Positions 1 through 10,074 of a stretch of 64,000 bases of DNA are shown here, piece after piece. Source of the DNA: Steromphala cineraria (lineage: Eukaryota > Mollusca > Gastropoda > Trochida > Trochidae). Under the pieces are notes generated by a model. That model worked only from the letters and a program-made list of their open reading frames with translations. It was not told where the DNA came from and did no database searches. Position 1 is the first letter of the stretch, and each line of letters begins with the position of its first letter. The stretch spans positions 20,322,171 to 20,386,170 of the forward strand of contig OU744724.1 in NCBI GenBank assembly GCA_916613615.1, written 5' to 3'. The position numbers were made by a program, and so were the translations under genes.

Positions 1-810
1 CCTGTTCCGCCTTTTACAGGCCTCACCAAATTGGGAATTTTCTCATGACCTTGACCTTTGACACTCAAGGTCACACAATCAATGAACACATTTCATTGAG
101 TATAACATTATTGTAATGAAATAAAGTGTTAAAAATTAAATTAATCCATTTTCTCCATATATGTTGACCTTGCTGTGACCTTGACCTTCGACAGTTAGTA
201 CCCAAAACATTTTGAAAATGTTGTACTTCTCAAGAGATAAAACATACAAAATCTAAACTTCATAGCACAAAAACTTTTCAAGTTATTGTATTTACAAGGA
301 ATTGCAATAACTCATATCTCATGACCTTGACCTTTGACCTTCAAGGTCACACAATCATTGAACACTTTTTATTGAGTATAACAATCATGTATTGATTAAA
401 AGTGTTCATAGTTAAAATAAAGCATTTTCGCTAAACCATGCTTAAGTCATGACCTTGCTGTGACCTTGACCTTTGACAGATTGTAGCCGAAACCTTTTCA
501 AATTTTTTTACTTTTCCAAGGATGATATATACCAAGTTAGAGCTTCATAGCACAAAAACTTTTCAAGTAATCGCGTTTACAAGGAATTCTTAGAGTGAAT
601 ACATAGCTCGTGACCTTGACCTTTGACCTTGAAAGTGAACGTGTCAAAATCGTTCCCCCAAGGTATGAGTAGTAAGGTATGAATAAGAGTTCTGGAAAGC
701 TTAGGGGAAAAAAGTTATAGCTAGTAGTACGAGTGCGGCGGCGGCGGCGGCGGCGATGGAAACTTCACAAAAACTGATAGCAGCCCCGTCCTAAGACGGG
801 GCTGCTAATT
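1..810 (+). mobile_element. 3' part of a tandem-repeat element with (GGC)n tract and terminal hairpin
   Basis: About 2.3 copies of a ~280-bp repeat are visible, each opening with CATGACCTTGACCTTTGAC (near 45, 320 and 610) and containing a shared block about cell-like words such as 'cttcatagcacaaaaacttt' (near 260 and 545). The array is followed by a (GGC)n tract at 734-755 and a perfect 12-bp stem with a 4-base loop (779-790 pairing with 795-806). Tandem repeats, then a microsatellite, then a terminal hairpin is the layout known for HINE/Helentron-like and pearl-type non-autonomous elements of bivalves. That assignment is inference. The 5' end lies outside the window. Confidence 0.6.
328..349 (+). 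promoter_or_regulatory. Nuclear-receptor-type half-sites inside a repeat (DR1 plus extended half-site)
   Basis: TGACCTTTGACC at 328-339 is two TGACCT/TGACC half-sites one base apart, the DR1 geometry bound by RXR/HNF4-type receptors. TCAAGGTCA at 341-349 is an extended monomer site of the FTZ-F1/ERR/NR4A type. The DR1 recurs at 617-628, and a variant lies at 49-60. The sites are plain in the sequence; binding or function is not shown. Confidence 0.35.
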
Positions 811-1122
811 ACACATGACATTTCACTTAAAAATTACCGACCTAAATTTACCCTTACGCAATCTTGTCAACGAGTTGTTTGTCATGTCGACTGTTTCAAC
901 GACCTGCTGAAAGGGGGGGTCACCTTATAAATGTGATATATGATTTTGGCAGCAATTTGGGGGGCTGAGAAAGGGGGTCGCCTTATGTACGAGGTCGCCG
1001 AGTACATTGAAATATACGGTATAACATGCTCTGTTTAGTTCATCTGATGCCTCAATCACAGTATGCTTAACTCGTAATTGTGTTCTTGTTTTAAAGATAT
1101 TAAGTTAGAAAACAAAATTCAC

Positions 1123-3390
1123 CTTTCATCAGCAACAAGAACATTGAAATCCCCGAGAAGATTGAACTTCTTTGTGACATCTGTTATTGTGACAGCTTCT
1201 GCTGATTTTCCAAGTACCATGACGTCCATGACAGCAGTGCTAGTGTTAGATTGGTAATCTGAGCAATTGGCCCATGCGTCTGTATTGTACAGAGCAACTA
1301 CGATAGACTGTCTGTCTTCTTTCTTTGCCTGCAGAATAAAAAGAGAACAATAAGAGTGTCCCTGTTTACGACAAGAGTACCTAATATTTGTATTTACCAA
1401 GGAAGGGAAGAGATATACTAATATTAAGGCACATGTGTCTAAAACATAGCATGTTATGGCCATGAATTTGATACTCTGTTAAATACCAAAGTAGTAAAAA
1501 CAAAGAAAATAATTTAATTTCTGCTTCTAAAAAAGGGTGGGTTGCATTAACATAATAATTATGTAACGCAATGACATAGACGTTTCAATGAAATAAAGAT
1601 GTTTTGTTCTAGGGTGTGTATAAAAGATATGAATCCTGATATATATGGTTATATACAAAGAATAGATCGAAAATGATAAAAGTTCAGCTGTTCAACCAAA
1701 CATCTTGTAAAACATTTTACCCATAAGGCTAATACAGAAATGAAAGGCTGGGCAATCTAATAACAAGAAGAGAAATGACTTTGTAATATAAAGATTGAGA
1801 GTTTGGGTGTAAAAAGCATACCAGAGTCAAGCTCACAACAGTGAGATTATTTGTCCAGGAATCAATCTTCATGATGCCCTGACACTGCAAGCCTGCACCG
1901 CCGTCTAACACAACCACTGTCATATTTTCAGTCACAGTGTTTAGGTGCTCTGGAATAAAAACACATAGCCTGTTTCATTGCCTGTTCAATAAGGTCAGTT
2001 TTGTTATCCCCATCCTGTCTCAGGGTACGAACTTTACGCTCACTCCACTAATCTGTACCCTGGGCTCAGAAGCTAGATTCGCTCGCGCGGCCCGACTTGG
2101 AATATAGCCAATCAAATCATTTTCTCGTTGAAATTTTATCGAGAAGGTGGCGAGAAAATGTTTTGAGTGGCTATATCACCGCGCAAGCGAATCTAGCTTC
2201 TGAGCCCTGGGTACAGATTAGCGGAGTTAGCGTAACGTTCGTACCCTGAGACAGGATGTGTTATCCCTTTCACCCCAGCACGCACATCAGTCTCAAAAAT
2301 GTTTTTGTTACTGGTTACTGAGCCGCTGGATCTGTAGTTCATCAGTCTATCATTTTAAGTTGAGGACTTGCACATAAAATTGTTGGTAAAGTTACATGTT
2401 TGCACAAAATTCCATCACTTTAGTTCTTTTGTTCATTTGACAAAATTTGCTTTAGGGGTTTGAGTGAGTGAGTTATAGAAAAATCTTTCAGCCATTAGTG
2501 GCGATTAAGGGCTTGATTTCTATGACATGACATAACGTGACTAATTGCCACAGACTCCGATAAAATGCTCAAGTGCTTCAAACTCTTTCAGCTTTAATAT
2601 AATATAATAAAAGACAATACTACTTACTTATTTCCACAAAAAACTGATTCCCTGATGAAAAGAGACCAGTGAAGGTAAATTCATTGATAAGAAATTTTCC
2701 ATGTTGGGTTGGAGGTGCTGGTGTTGATGTTGCTGTACCAGTTGATGATGGCACATCTGTTGCAGCTGCAGTTGATGTTGACGCTTGAGTTGATGCCACT
2801 GCGGTTGATGTTGATGCTGCAGTTGATGTTGATGCTGCAGTTGATGTTGATGCTGCAGTTGATGTTGATGCTGCAGTTGATGTTGATGCTGCGGTTGATG
2901 TTAATGCTGCGGTTGTTGTTGATCCACCTGTTGTCTTTGCATTTGTTGTTGCTGAAGTTGTTGATGACTCTTTGGTTGATGGTGGTGCTCCAGTTGTTGT
3001 TGAAGCTGCTGTTGTGCCGTTTCCTGTAGTTGTTGCCCCGGGTTCAGTCGTAGTTGAGCCAGTACCAGATGGAGCAGAGGTATTAGACTTTGTTGTTCCT
3101 GATGAGATAGGTGTTGTTTGGAGAGGTGTTGAACTCTGTTTTGAAGGGATTGGTGGCATCACAGTTGTTGCTTTTACTGTTGTTGGTGCTGCTGGCTGTG
3201 ATGTTGTTGAGATTGTTTTTAGTACCTGGGTTGTAGAGGAATCAGCTTGTGTTGTATTTGTGTTTGTTGTTGGCAGTGGTGTTGTTGTTGGTGTTGGCGA
3301 TGGTGTTGTTGTTGGTCCATCTGATGAGCTGGGTGGTATGAAGGAAAACCCTAGGAGAATAAGGCCAACCACTAACTGTAGACAGGCCAT
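1123..3390 (-). CDS. Secreted mucin-like protein with lamin-tail-like (LTD) C-terminal region, 3' end outside window
   Basis: Three minus-strand exons splice in phase: 2628-3390, 1822-1949 and 1123-1328, with GT..AG borders and phases 1, 0 and 2. The 366 visible residues begin MACLQLVVGLILLGFSF, a hydrophobic signal peptide. Residues ~26-225 are a Thr/Ser/Ala/Pro-rich mucin-like stretch, including six-residue ASTSTA repeats. The remainder has the pattern of extracellular lamin-tail-like domains: INEF..FVEI, TVVVLDGGAG, VVALYNTDAW and VMDVMVLG. Sequons NMT, NLT, NCS and NTS suggest N-glycosylation. I chose the ATG at 3390 because the longer ATG at 3417 lies before a good acceptor (polypyrimidine then TTTCAG ending at 3408), which implies an upstream 5'UTR exon. 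The last visible exon ends at a GTGAAT donor, so more coding sequence should lie left of the window. The domain call is by pattern only. A role in matrix or mucus is inference. Confidence 0.65.
2011..2258. mobile_element. 248-bp foldback MITE with 9-bp target duplication
   Basis: Long terminal inverted repeats of over 100 bp begin CATCCTGTCTCAGGGTACGA and are flanked by TGTTATCCC at 2002-2010 and 2259-2267. A 9-bp duplication with long arms fits a Mutator-like (MULE) non-autonomous element. It sits in the first mapped intron of the mucin/LTD gene and disturbs no exon. Confidence 0.75.
2780..2907 (-). repeat. 18-bp coding tandem repeat (ASTSTA) in the mucin domain
   Basis: About six or seven copies of an 18-bp unit (plus-strand word gttgatgttgatgctgca) encode Ala-Ser-Thr-Ser-Thr-Ala on the minus strand. 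The repeat is trinucleotide-compatible, so copy number can change without a frameshift. The open frames on the plus strand here are shadows. Confidence 0.8.
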
Positions 3391-3640
3391 GTTGACCCTG
3401 AAGCTCTTCTGAAACATGGAAAAGTGAAGATAAAATTAACATACAGCCCCCAAGAAACCATATCTATTTTTCTTACTTTTTGATTTGAAATATACAATTA
3501 TAAAGCCATTGTCCCATCAGGCTTCATGTTTAATTTTGCTTTAGGGTGAAGTTAATGCTTTCCCCCGGAACCCCGGAATCTTGTCAAAGCCAGTCTTTTT
3601 TTAATACATGCCATCTGTCCTCAAGTGGTCAAGTTATAAT

Positions 3641-3790
3641 ATTACCTCTGCTGATATCTGCCAAACAAATATTACCTCTGCTGATATCTGCCAAACAAAT
3701 ATTACCTCTGCTGATATCTGCCAAACAAATATTACCTCTGCTGATATCTGCCAAACAAATATTACCTCTGCTGATATCTACCAAACAATT
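3641..3790. repeat. 30-bp minisatellite, five copies
   Basis: Five head-to-tail copies of a 30-bp unit starting attacctctgctgatatctg are nearly identical, with one substitution in the last copy. It is upstream of the mucin/LTD gene. Because 30 is divisible by three it gives short open frames that look spurious. Confidence 0.9.
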
Positions 3791-4868
3791 CTCTTACGTC
3801 ACTGGTCAGCCTATAATGCACTTTCCATAGTTCCATAGACTTGTTCATAGTTGTTGAATGATAATATGCATAACTAGAGTAAGTCTATCATTGATGTTTA
3901 TACTACCACATTAAGATCTGAAGGCGGATAATATGACAGAACAAAATCCCTCATAGCTTACAGAACAAATTGTTTCAATATTTTTATACTCAGGTAATGT
4001 TCCCACATACAGAATGTATGATTTTTTTTACTTATACTACCAGAACTGTCAATATCTTAACTGGTTATTATGACATCCTAAAAATAAACAACACAGTTGT
4101 ATAAACCAATTGAAGGGTGTCATAAAGAACATGCAAAGAGCTGAAGTAGCAGATCTATTTAGGTTCAGGTTCCAGTTGTTATTTAATTTATTACTGCTAT
4201 GTGAAGGGCTCTCAAGTTTACTTTACAGGGTACGTACAATTTTTTAAGACCCAAATTTAAAGATTTTCAAGGCCATTTTCAAGGCTTTTCTGGCTATTAT
4301 TAAGGCTGAAAGTTCCAGCTAGTGAGATCAAGCGTGATTCACATATGAATCCTTGGAAACACAAAGCAACTGATCTTGCGCAATGGACTAAAACTGGACA
4401 AAGTTGACAACCAGAAACAGTATTACCACACAAGATTGTATTAACATAGAAAGAGTAATTCTTAATTGATTTTGCACAAGACACAAGCAAATAAACTTTT
4501 GAAATCTTTTGAGATAGATGTTATTGAATTTAAGGCTTTTCCAGGCCAATTAGTCATTTTCCAGGATTTTTCAGGCTAAAATAGGTTTTTAAGTATTTTT
4601 AAGGCCAAATTCCCATATTCCAGGCTTGTGCAAATCCTGCTTTAGTCTTTCTTGCAATATTTCGCCTTAAATGCATATTTAACTGAAATAAGATATCTAC
4701 AAGACTGTCCTGTTTAACACAGGGTAATATTAGAAAATTAGTTAAGATAACCTCTTAACTACACGTGAAATTAAGCTATAAGAAGCAGCAGGTTCCAGTG
4801 ACTATGTGTAAGTGTAAGATTGAGAGACGAGCTCAACCCAGAGTCTGGGAGAGTCAAGTTAACTGTTT
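3791..4868. other. No gene seen; low-complexity tract
   Basis: No exon-like pattern stands out. Positions ~4240-4630 are rich in repeats of the words aaggc, ttttcaagg and ttccagg. Open frames here are short and lack splice context. Confidence 0.5.
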
Positions 4869-4879
4869 ACCACATACAT

Positions 4880-5160
4880 TACATGCTACATAATAATAAA
4901 TAATTAGGGTATTCATATAGCACACATATCCACAGGGAATGCATGCTCAAGGCGCTCCCTGAATTATTACCCTGGTCTAACCCAAGCTGCTGATTAAGCA
5001 CTTGATGGGTCACCTCCAACACAACTTTCACCAGGTACCCAATTAATACTGCTGGGTGAACAGAGGCACATTTCAAATAAAGTCTCTTGCCCAAGTTACT
5101 CAATTTGTGTCTCAGTGTGGGGCAGGGAATCACCTTTAAAACTCTCAGTTCATTCACCAA
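4880..5160. repeat. Dispersed repeat, possibly SINE/MITE-like
   Basis: The stretch has the texture of a widespread invertebrate interspersed repeat: 'attcatatagcacacat' near the start and 'gtctcttgcccaagtta' near 5083-5099. It gives a 93-codon minus-strand frame without splice or protein features, which I do not call a gene. The family is not identified. Confidence 0.35.
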
Positions 5161-5214
5161 CTAGAAATATGTGCATGTGATGCACTGTGATGTCCCCCGC
5201 TAACATTTAATCCG

Positions 5215-6206
5215 AAAGTGACCCTACCCCCATTATGTACAAATTTCAAATTGTTTCCATGGAAACCAGCAAAATAACAATTCAGAATAACCAAAGTAGC
5301 AAAAGGCACCACTCCCCCAGTAGTACTAACCACATATCAAGTCTAGTAAAAATATTTTGAATAGTTTTTAAGCTCAAGTACGGAAACAGACCCTACCCCC
5401 CATATACACCTAGTTCAACTTGTTTCTATAGAAACCAGAAAAATAATTCAGAATAACTAAAATAGAAAAAGGCACCACTCCACCACTAGGTCTAACCACA
5501 TACCAAGTTTGTAAAATCATATTAAATAGTTTTTGCGATATGGCCCGGAAATGGTCCTCCCTCCATATGCACTAAGTACAAACTGTTTCATTGGAAACCA
5601 GGAAAATTATATAATTCAGAATGACCTAAATAGCAAAAGGCACCATTCCATCACTAAATCTAACCACATACCAAGTTTCGTAACAAAATATTGAATACTT
5701 TTTGAGATATGGCCGGGAAACGAAAGCATCCCCCAATATGCGCTTAGTTCAAAATGTTTCCATGGAAACCAGAAAAAAAAAAGATGTGTTTGTGAAACAC
5801 GAATGCCCCCGGATGCATCCTGCTCGCTGTGTCAAGGTCAAGGTCACAAGGTCAAATGTCATGGTGTCATCCGAAAGTTCTCATCACAAGGGATCCATAT
5901 GTCAAGTATCAAAGACCTAGCTCTGACCAATCAAAAGTTATGACCAAGGTTAAAGTTTTTGTGGACAAACGGACAAACGGACGGACGGACGGACGGACGG
6001 ACAGACGAAAAACAATATACCCCCGGAATCTCCGATTCGGGGGCATAATAAAACATTAAGAATAACCAAAATAGCAAAAGGCACCACTCCAGTACTAGAT
6101 CTATCCACATATCATGAAAAAATATTGTACAGTTTTGGAGATATGGTCCGGAAACAAAAGCCTCCCCCAATATGCACTAAGTTCAAAATGTTTCCATGGA
6201 AACCAG
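5215..6206. repeat. ~165-bp dispersed tandem repeat (left part)
   Basis: Units marked by cagaataaccaaaatagc and aaaaggcaccact recur near 5284, 5449, 5616 and 6060. The same units continue at 15982-16370 on the far side of the two large inserted elements. The array is interrupted at 5783-6047 by another element. Confidence 0.75.
5783..6047 (+). mobile_element. Short (ACGG)n element with terminal hairpin
   Basis: Features in order are: AGGTCA half-sites in direct repeat (5835-5854), an (ACGG)n tract at ~5965-6003, and a terminal hairpin at 6020-6044 pairing CCCCCGGAATC with GATTCGGGGG. Words GAATGCCCCCGG (near 5801) and CCGATTCGGGGGCAT (6032-6046) form subterminal inverted repeats. Short non-autonomous elements of this build are common in bivalves. 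The exact borders are uncertain. Confidence 0.55.
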
Positions 6207-6212
6207 AAAAAA

Positions 6213-9200
6213 TAGAGCCATTGGCTCTGTAGCTCATCAGGCATCATATCAAGTTTGCTTTATACAGGCCAGATGAGCTAAAAATGAAACTGATGTTACC
6301 TATTGCAATAAAACCTATAAAAAAATTACAAAACAAATGAATTATTATTCAACACTTTCTAGATCGCCAATATCAGACAGTGAAAGAAGTCCACACTAAA
6401 ATATCCAAGGCGAAATAAATTTGCCATAGACTGTCATCTAATGGAGAAAAATAGTTTTTTAAGATTGTGACCCCTGTGACCCTATTTGGGGTCATGGGGT
6501 CACAAAACCTACAGTTTAGAATCCCAATTGGCCAGGGAGTCTACATGCAGTCTTTCAGCTCAATAGACCTTTAGGAGCTAAAGATGATGATGAAAATAAG
6601 TTTTTAAGGTTGTGACCCCTGTGACCCTATTTGGGGTCATGGGGTCACGAAATCTACAATTTAGAAATCCCATTGGCCAAGGAGTCTGCACATATAATTT
6701 CAGCTCTCTAGACCTTTTGGAACTTAAGAAGAAGATGAAAATAGTTGTTTAAGGTTGTGACCCCTGTGACCCTATTTGGGGTCACAGGGTCAACAAAGTT
6801 ACAAATTAGAATCCCCATTGTCCAAGGAGTCTGCACATATCAATATTAACTCTCTAGACCTTTTGGAACTGGAGAAGAAGCTGAGAATTGGTTTTTAAGG
6901 TTGTGACCCCTGTGACCCTTTTTGGGGTCATGGGGTCGCGAAATCTACAATTAAGAATCCCGATTAGCCATGGAGTCTGCACATATCGTTTTCAACTCTA
7001 TAGTCCTTTTAGTACTGGAGAAGAAGATGAAAATAGGTTTTTAAGGTTGTGACCCCTGTGACCCTATTTGGGGTCACAGGTTCACCAAAGTTACAAATTT
7101 GAATCCCCATTGTCCAAGTAGTCTGCACATATCACTTTCAACTCTCTAGTCCTTTTAGAACTGGAGAAGAAGATGAAAATAGGTTTTTATGATTGTGACC
7201 CCTGTGACCCTATTTGGGGTCACAGGTTCACCAAAGTTACAAATAAGAATCCCCATTGACCAAGGAGTCTGCACATATCACTTTCAACTCTCTAGACCTT
7301 TTAGAACTGGAGAAGAAGATGAAAATAGGTTTTTAAGGTTGTGACCCCTGTGACCCTATTTGGGGTCATGGGGTCACGAAATCTACAATTTAGAATCCCC
7401 ATTGGCCAAGGAGTCTGCACATATCGTTTTTAACTCTCTAGTCCTTTTAGAACTGGAGAAGAAGATGAAAATAGGTTTTTAAGGTTGTGACCCCTGTGAC
7501 CCTATTTGGGGTCACAGGGTCACCAAAGTTACAAATTAGAATCTCCATTGTCCAAGGAGTCTGCACATATAATTTTTAACTCTCTACTCCTTTTGGAACT
7601 GGAGAAGAAGATGAAAATAGGTATTTAAGGTTGTGACCCCTGTGACCCTATTTGGGATCACTGGGTCACCAAAGTTACAAATTAGAATCCCCATTGGCCA
7701 AGGAGTCTGCACATATCATTTTTAACTCTCTTGTCCTTTTAGAACTGGAGAAGAAGATGAAAATAGGTTTTTAAAGTTGTGACCCCTGTGACCCTATTTG
7801 GGGTCACAGGGTCACCAAAGTTACAAATTTGAATCTCCATTGTCCAAGGAGTCTGCACATATAATTTTTAACTCTCTACTCCTTTTGGAACTGGAGAAGA
7901 AGATGAAAATAGGTATTTAAGGTTGTGACCCCTGTGACCCTATTTGGGATCACAGGGTCACCAAAGTTACAAATTAGAATCCCCATTGGCCAAGGAGTCT
8001 GCACATATCACTTTCAACTCTCTAGTCCTTTTAGAACTGGAGAAGAAGATGAAAATAGGTTTTTATGATTGTGACCCCTGTGACCCTATTTGGGGTCACA
8101 GGTTCACCAAAGTTACAAATAAGAATCCCCATTGACCAAGGAGTCTGCACATATCACTTTCAACTCTCTAGACCTTTTAGAACTGGAGAAGAAGATGAAA
8201 ATAGGTTTTTAAGGTTGTGACCCCTGTGACCCTATTTGGGGTCATGGGGTCACGAAATCTACAATTTAGAATCCCCATTGGCCAAGGAGTCTGCACATAT
8301 CGTTTTTAACTCTCTAGTCCTTTTAGAACTGGAGAAGAAGATGAAAATAGGTTTTTAAGGTTGTGACCCCTGTGACCCTATTTGGGGTCACAGGGTCACC
8401 AAAGTTACAAATTAGAATCTCCATTGTCCAAGGAGTCTGCACATATAATTTTTAACTCTCTACTCCTTTTGGAACTGGAGAAGAAGATGAAAATAGGTAT
8501 TTAAGGTTGTGACCCCTGTGACCCTATTTGGGATCACTGGGTCACCAAAGTTACAAATTAGAATCCCCATTGGCCAAGGAGTCTGCACATATCATTTTTA
8601 ACTCTCTTGTCCTTTTAGAACTGGAGAAGAAGATGAAAATAGGTTTTTAAAGTTGTGACCCCTGTGACCCTATTTGGGGTCACAGGGTCACCAAAGTTAC
8701 AAATTTGAATCTCCATTGTCCAAGGAGTCTGCACATATAATTTTTAACTCTCTACTCCTTTTGGAACTGGAGAAGAAGATGAAAATAGGTATTTAAGGTT
8801 GTGACCCCTGTGACCCTATTTGGGATCACAGGGTCACCAAAGTTACAAATTAGAATCCCCATTGGCCAAGGAGTCTGCACATATCACTTTCAACTCTCTA
8901 GTCCTTTTAGAACTGGAGAAGAAGATGAAAATAGGTTTTTATGATTGTGACCCCTGTGACCCTATTTGGGGTCACAGGTTCACCAAAGTTACAAATAAGA
9001 ATCCCCATTGACCAAGGAGTCTGCACATATCACTTTCAACTCTCTAGACCTTTTAGAACTGGAGAAGAAGATGAAAATAGGTTTTTAAGGTTGTGACCCC
9101 TGTGACCCTATTTGGGGTCATGGGGTCACGAAATCTACAATTTAGAATCCCCATTGGCCAAGGAGTCTGCACATATCGTTTTTAACTCTCTAGTCCTTTT

Positions 9201-10066
9201 AGAACTGGAGAAGAAGATGAAAATAGGTTTTTAAGGTTGTGACCCCTGTGACCCTATTTGGGGTCACAGGGTCACCAAAGTTACAAATTAGAATCTCCAT
9301 TGTCCAAGGAGTCTGCACATATAATTTTTAACTCTCTACTCCTTTTGGAACTGGAGAAGAAGATGAAAATAGGTATTTAAGGTTGTGACCCCTGTGACCC
9401 TATTTGGGATCACTGGGTCACCAAAGTTACAAATTAGAATCCCCATTGGCCAAGGAGTCTGCACATATCATTTTTAACTCTCTTGTCCTTTTAGAACTGG
9501 AGAAGAAGATGAAAATAGGTTTTTAAAGTTGTGACCCCTGTGACCCTATTTGGGGTCACAGGGTCACCAAAGTTACAAATTTGAATCTCCATTGTCCAAG
9601 GAGTCTGCACATATAATTTTTAACTCTCTACTCCTTTTGGAACTGGAGAAGAAGATGAAAATAGGTATTTAAGGTTGTGACCCCTGTGACCCTATTTGGG
9701 ATCACAGGGTCACCAAAGTTACAAATTAGAATCCCCATTGGCCAAGGAGTCTGCACATATCATTTTTAACTCTCTTGTCCTTCTGGAACTGGAGAAGAAG
9801 ATGAAAATAGGTTTTTAAAGTTGTGACCCCTGTGACCCTATTTGAGGTCACAGGGTCACCAAAGTTACAAATTAGAATCTCCATATGCTAAGGTACTTGT
9901 ACAAAAAATTTCAGCTCTCTAATGTGTATGGTTCATGAGGAGAAGTCGAAAGTGTCAAAAGTTTACGGACGGACGGACGACGGACGGACGACGGACGACG
10001 GACGGACGCCGGACGATGGGCCATGCCATAAGCCCATCTGGACTTTCAGTCCTGATGAGCTAAAAA
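6213..10066 (+). mobile_element. Large tandem-repeat element, family A copy 1 (~24 units)
   Basis: The left end has hairpin GAGCCATTGGCTC (6215-6227), then TAGCTCATCAGGC and an inverted partner GCCAGATGAGCTA. The centre (about 6440-9890) is ~24 copies of a ~146-bp unit with no long ORF. The right end is (ACGG)n at ~9965-10015, then GGGCCATGCCATAAGCCC, hairpin GGACTTTCAGTCC, and TGATGAGCTAAAAA. The left and right ends carry the same TAGCTCATCAGG word inverted. This matches HINE/Helentron-like or pearl-type architecture (inference). It lies head-to-tail with copy 2, 8 bp apart. Confidence 0.75.
6440..9890. repeat. ~146-bp tandem array with 876-bp higher-order period
   Basis: The unit word GTGACCCCTGTGACCCTATT recurs about every 146 bp from 6467 to 9823. 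A six-unit block repeats almost exactly: 7944-8135 and 8820-9011 are identical and 876 bp apart. Each unit has a dyad around GTGACCCTATTTGGGGTCAC and the direct repeat GGGTCACAGGGTCA. The short open frames are by-products of the array. Confidence 0.9.
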
Positions 10067-10074
10067 TCAAAAAA

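Noticed and set aside
2709..3412. Plus-strand ORFs of 106 and 146 codons
   Set aside because: Antisense shadows of the mucin-domain exon; Leu/Val-rich translation of the Thr/Ser codons.
5964..6003. (ACGG)n as a telomere-like repeat
   Set aside because: The unit is not TTAGGG and the tract sits inside a small dispersed element with its own hairpin.
7944..9011. Two identical 63-codon ORFs
   Set aside because: They lie inside the tandem array exactly 876 bp apart and reflect its higher-order period, not genes.
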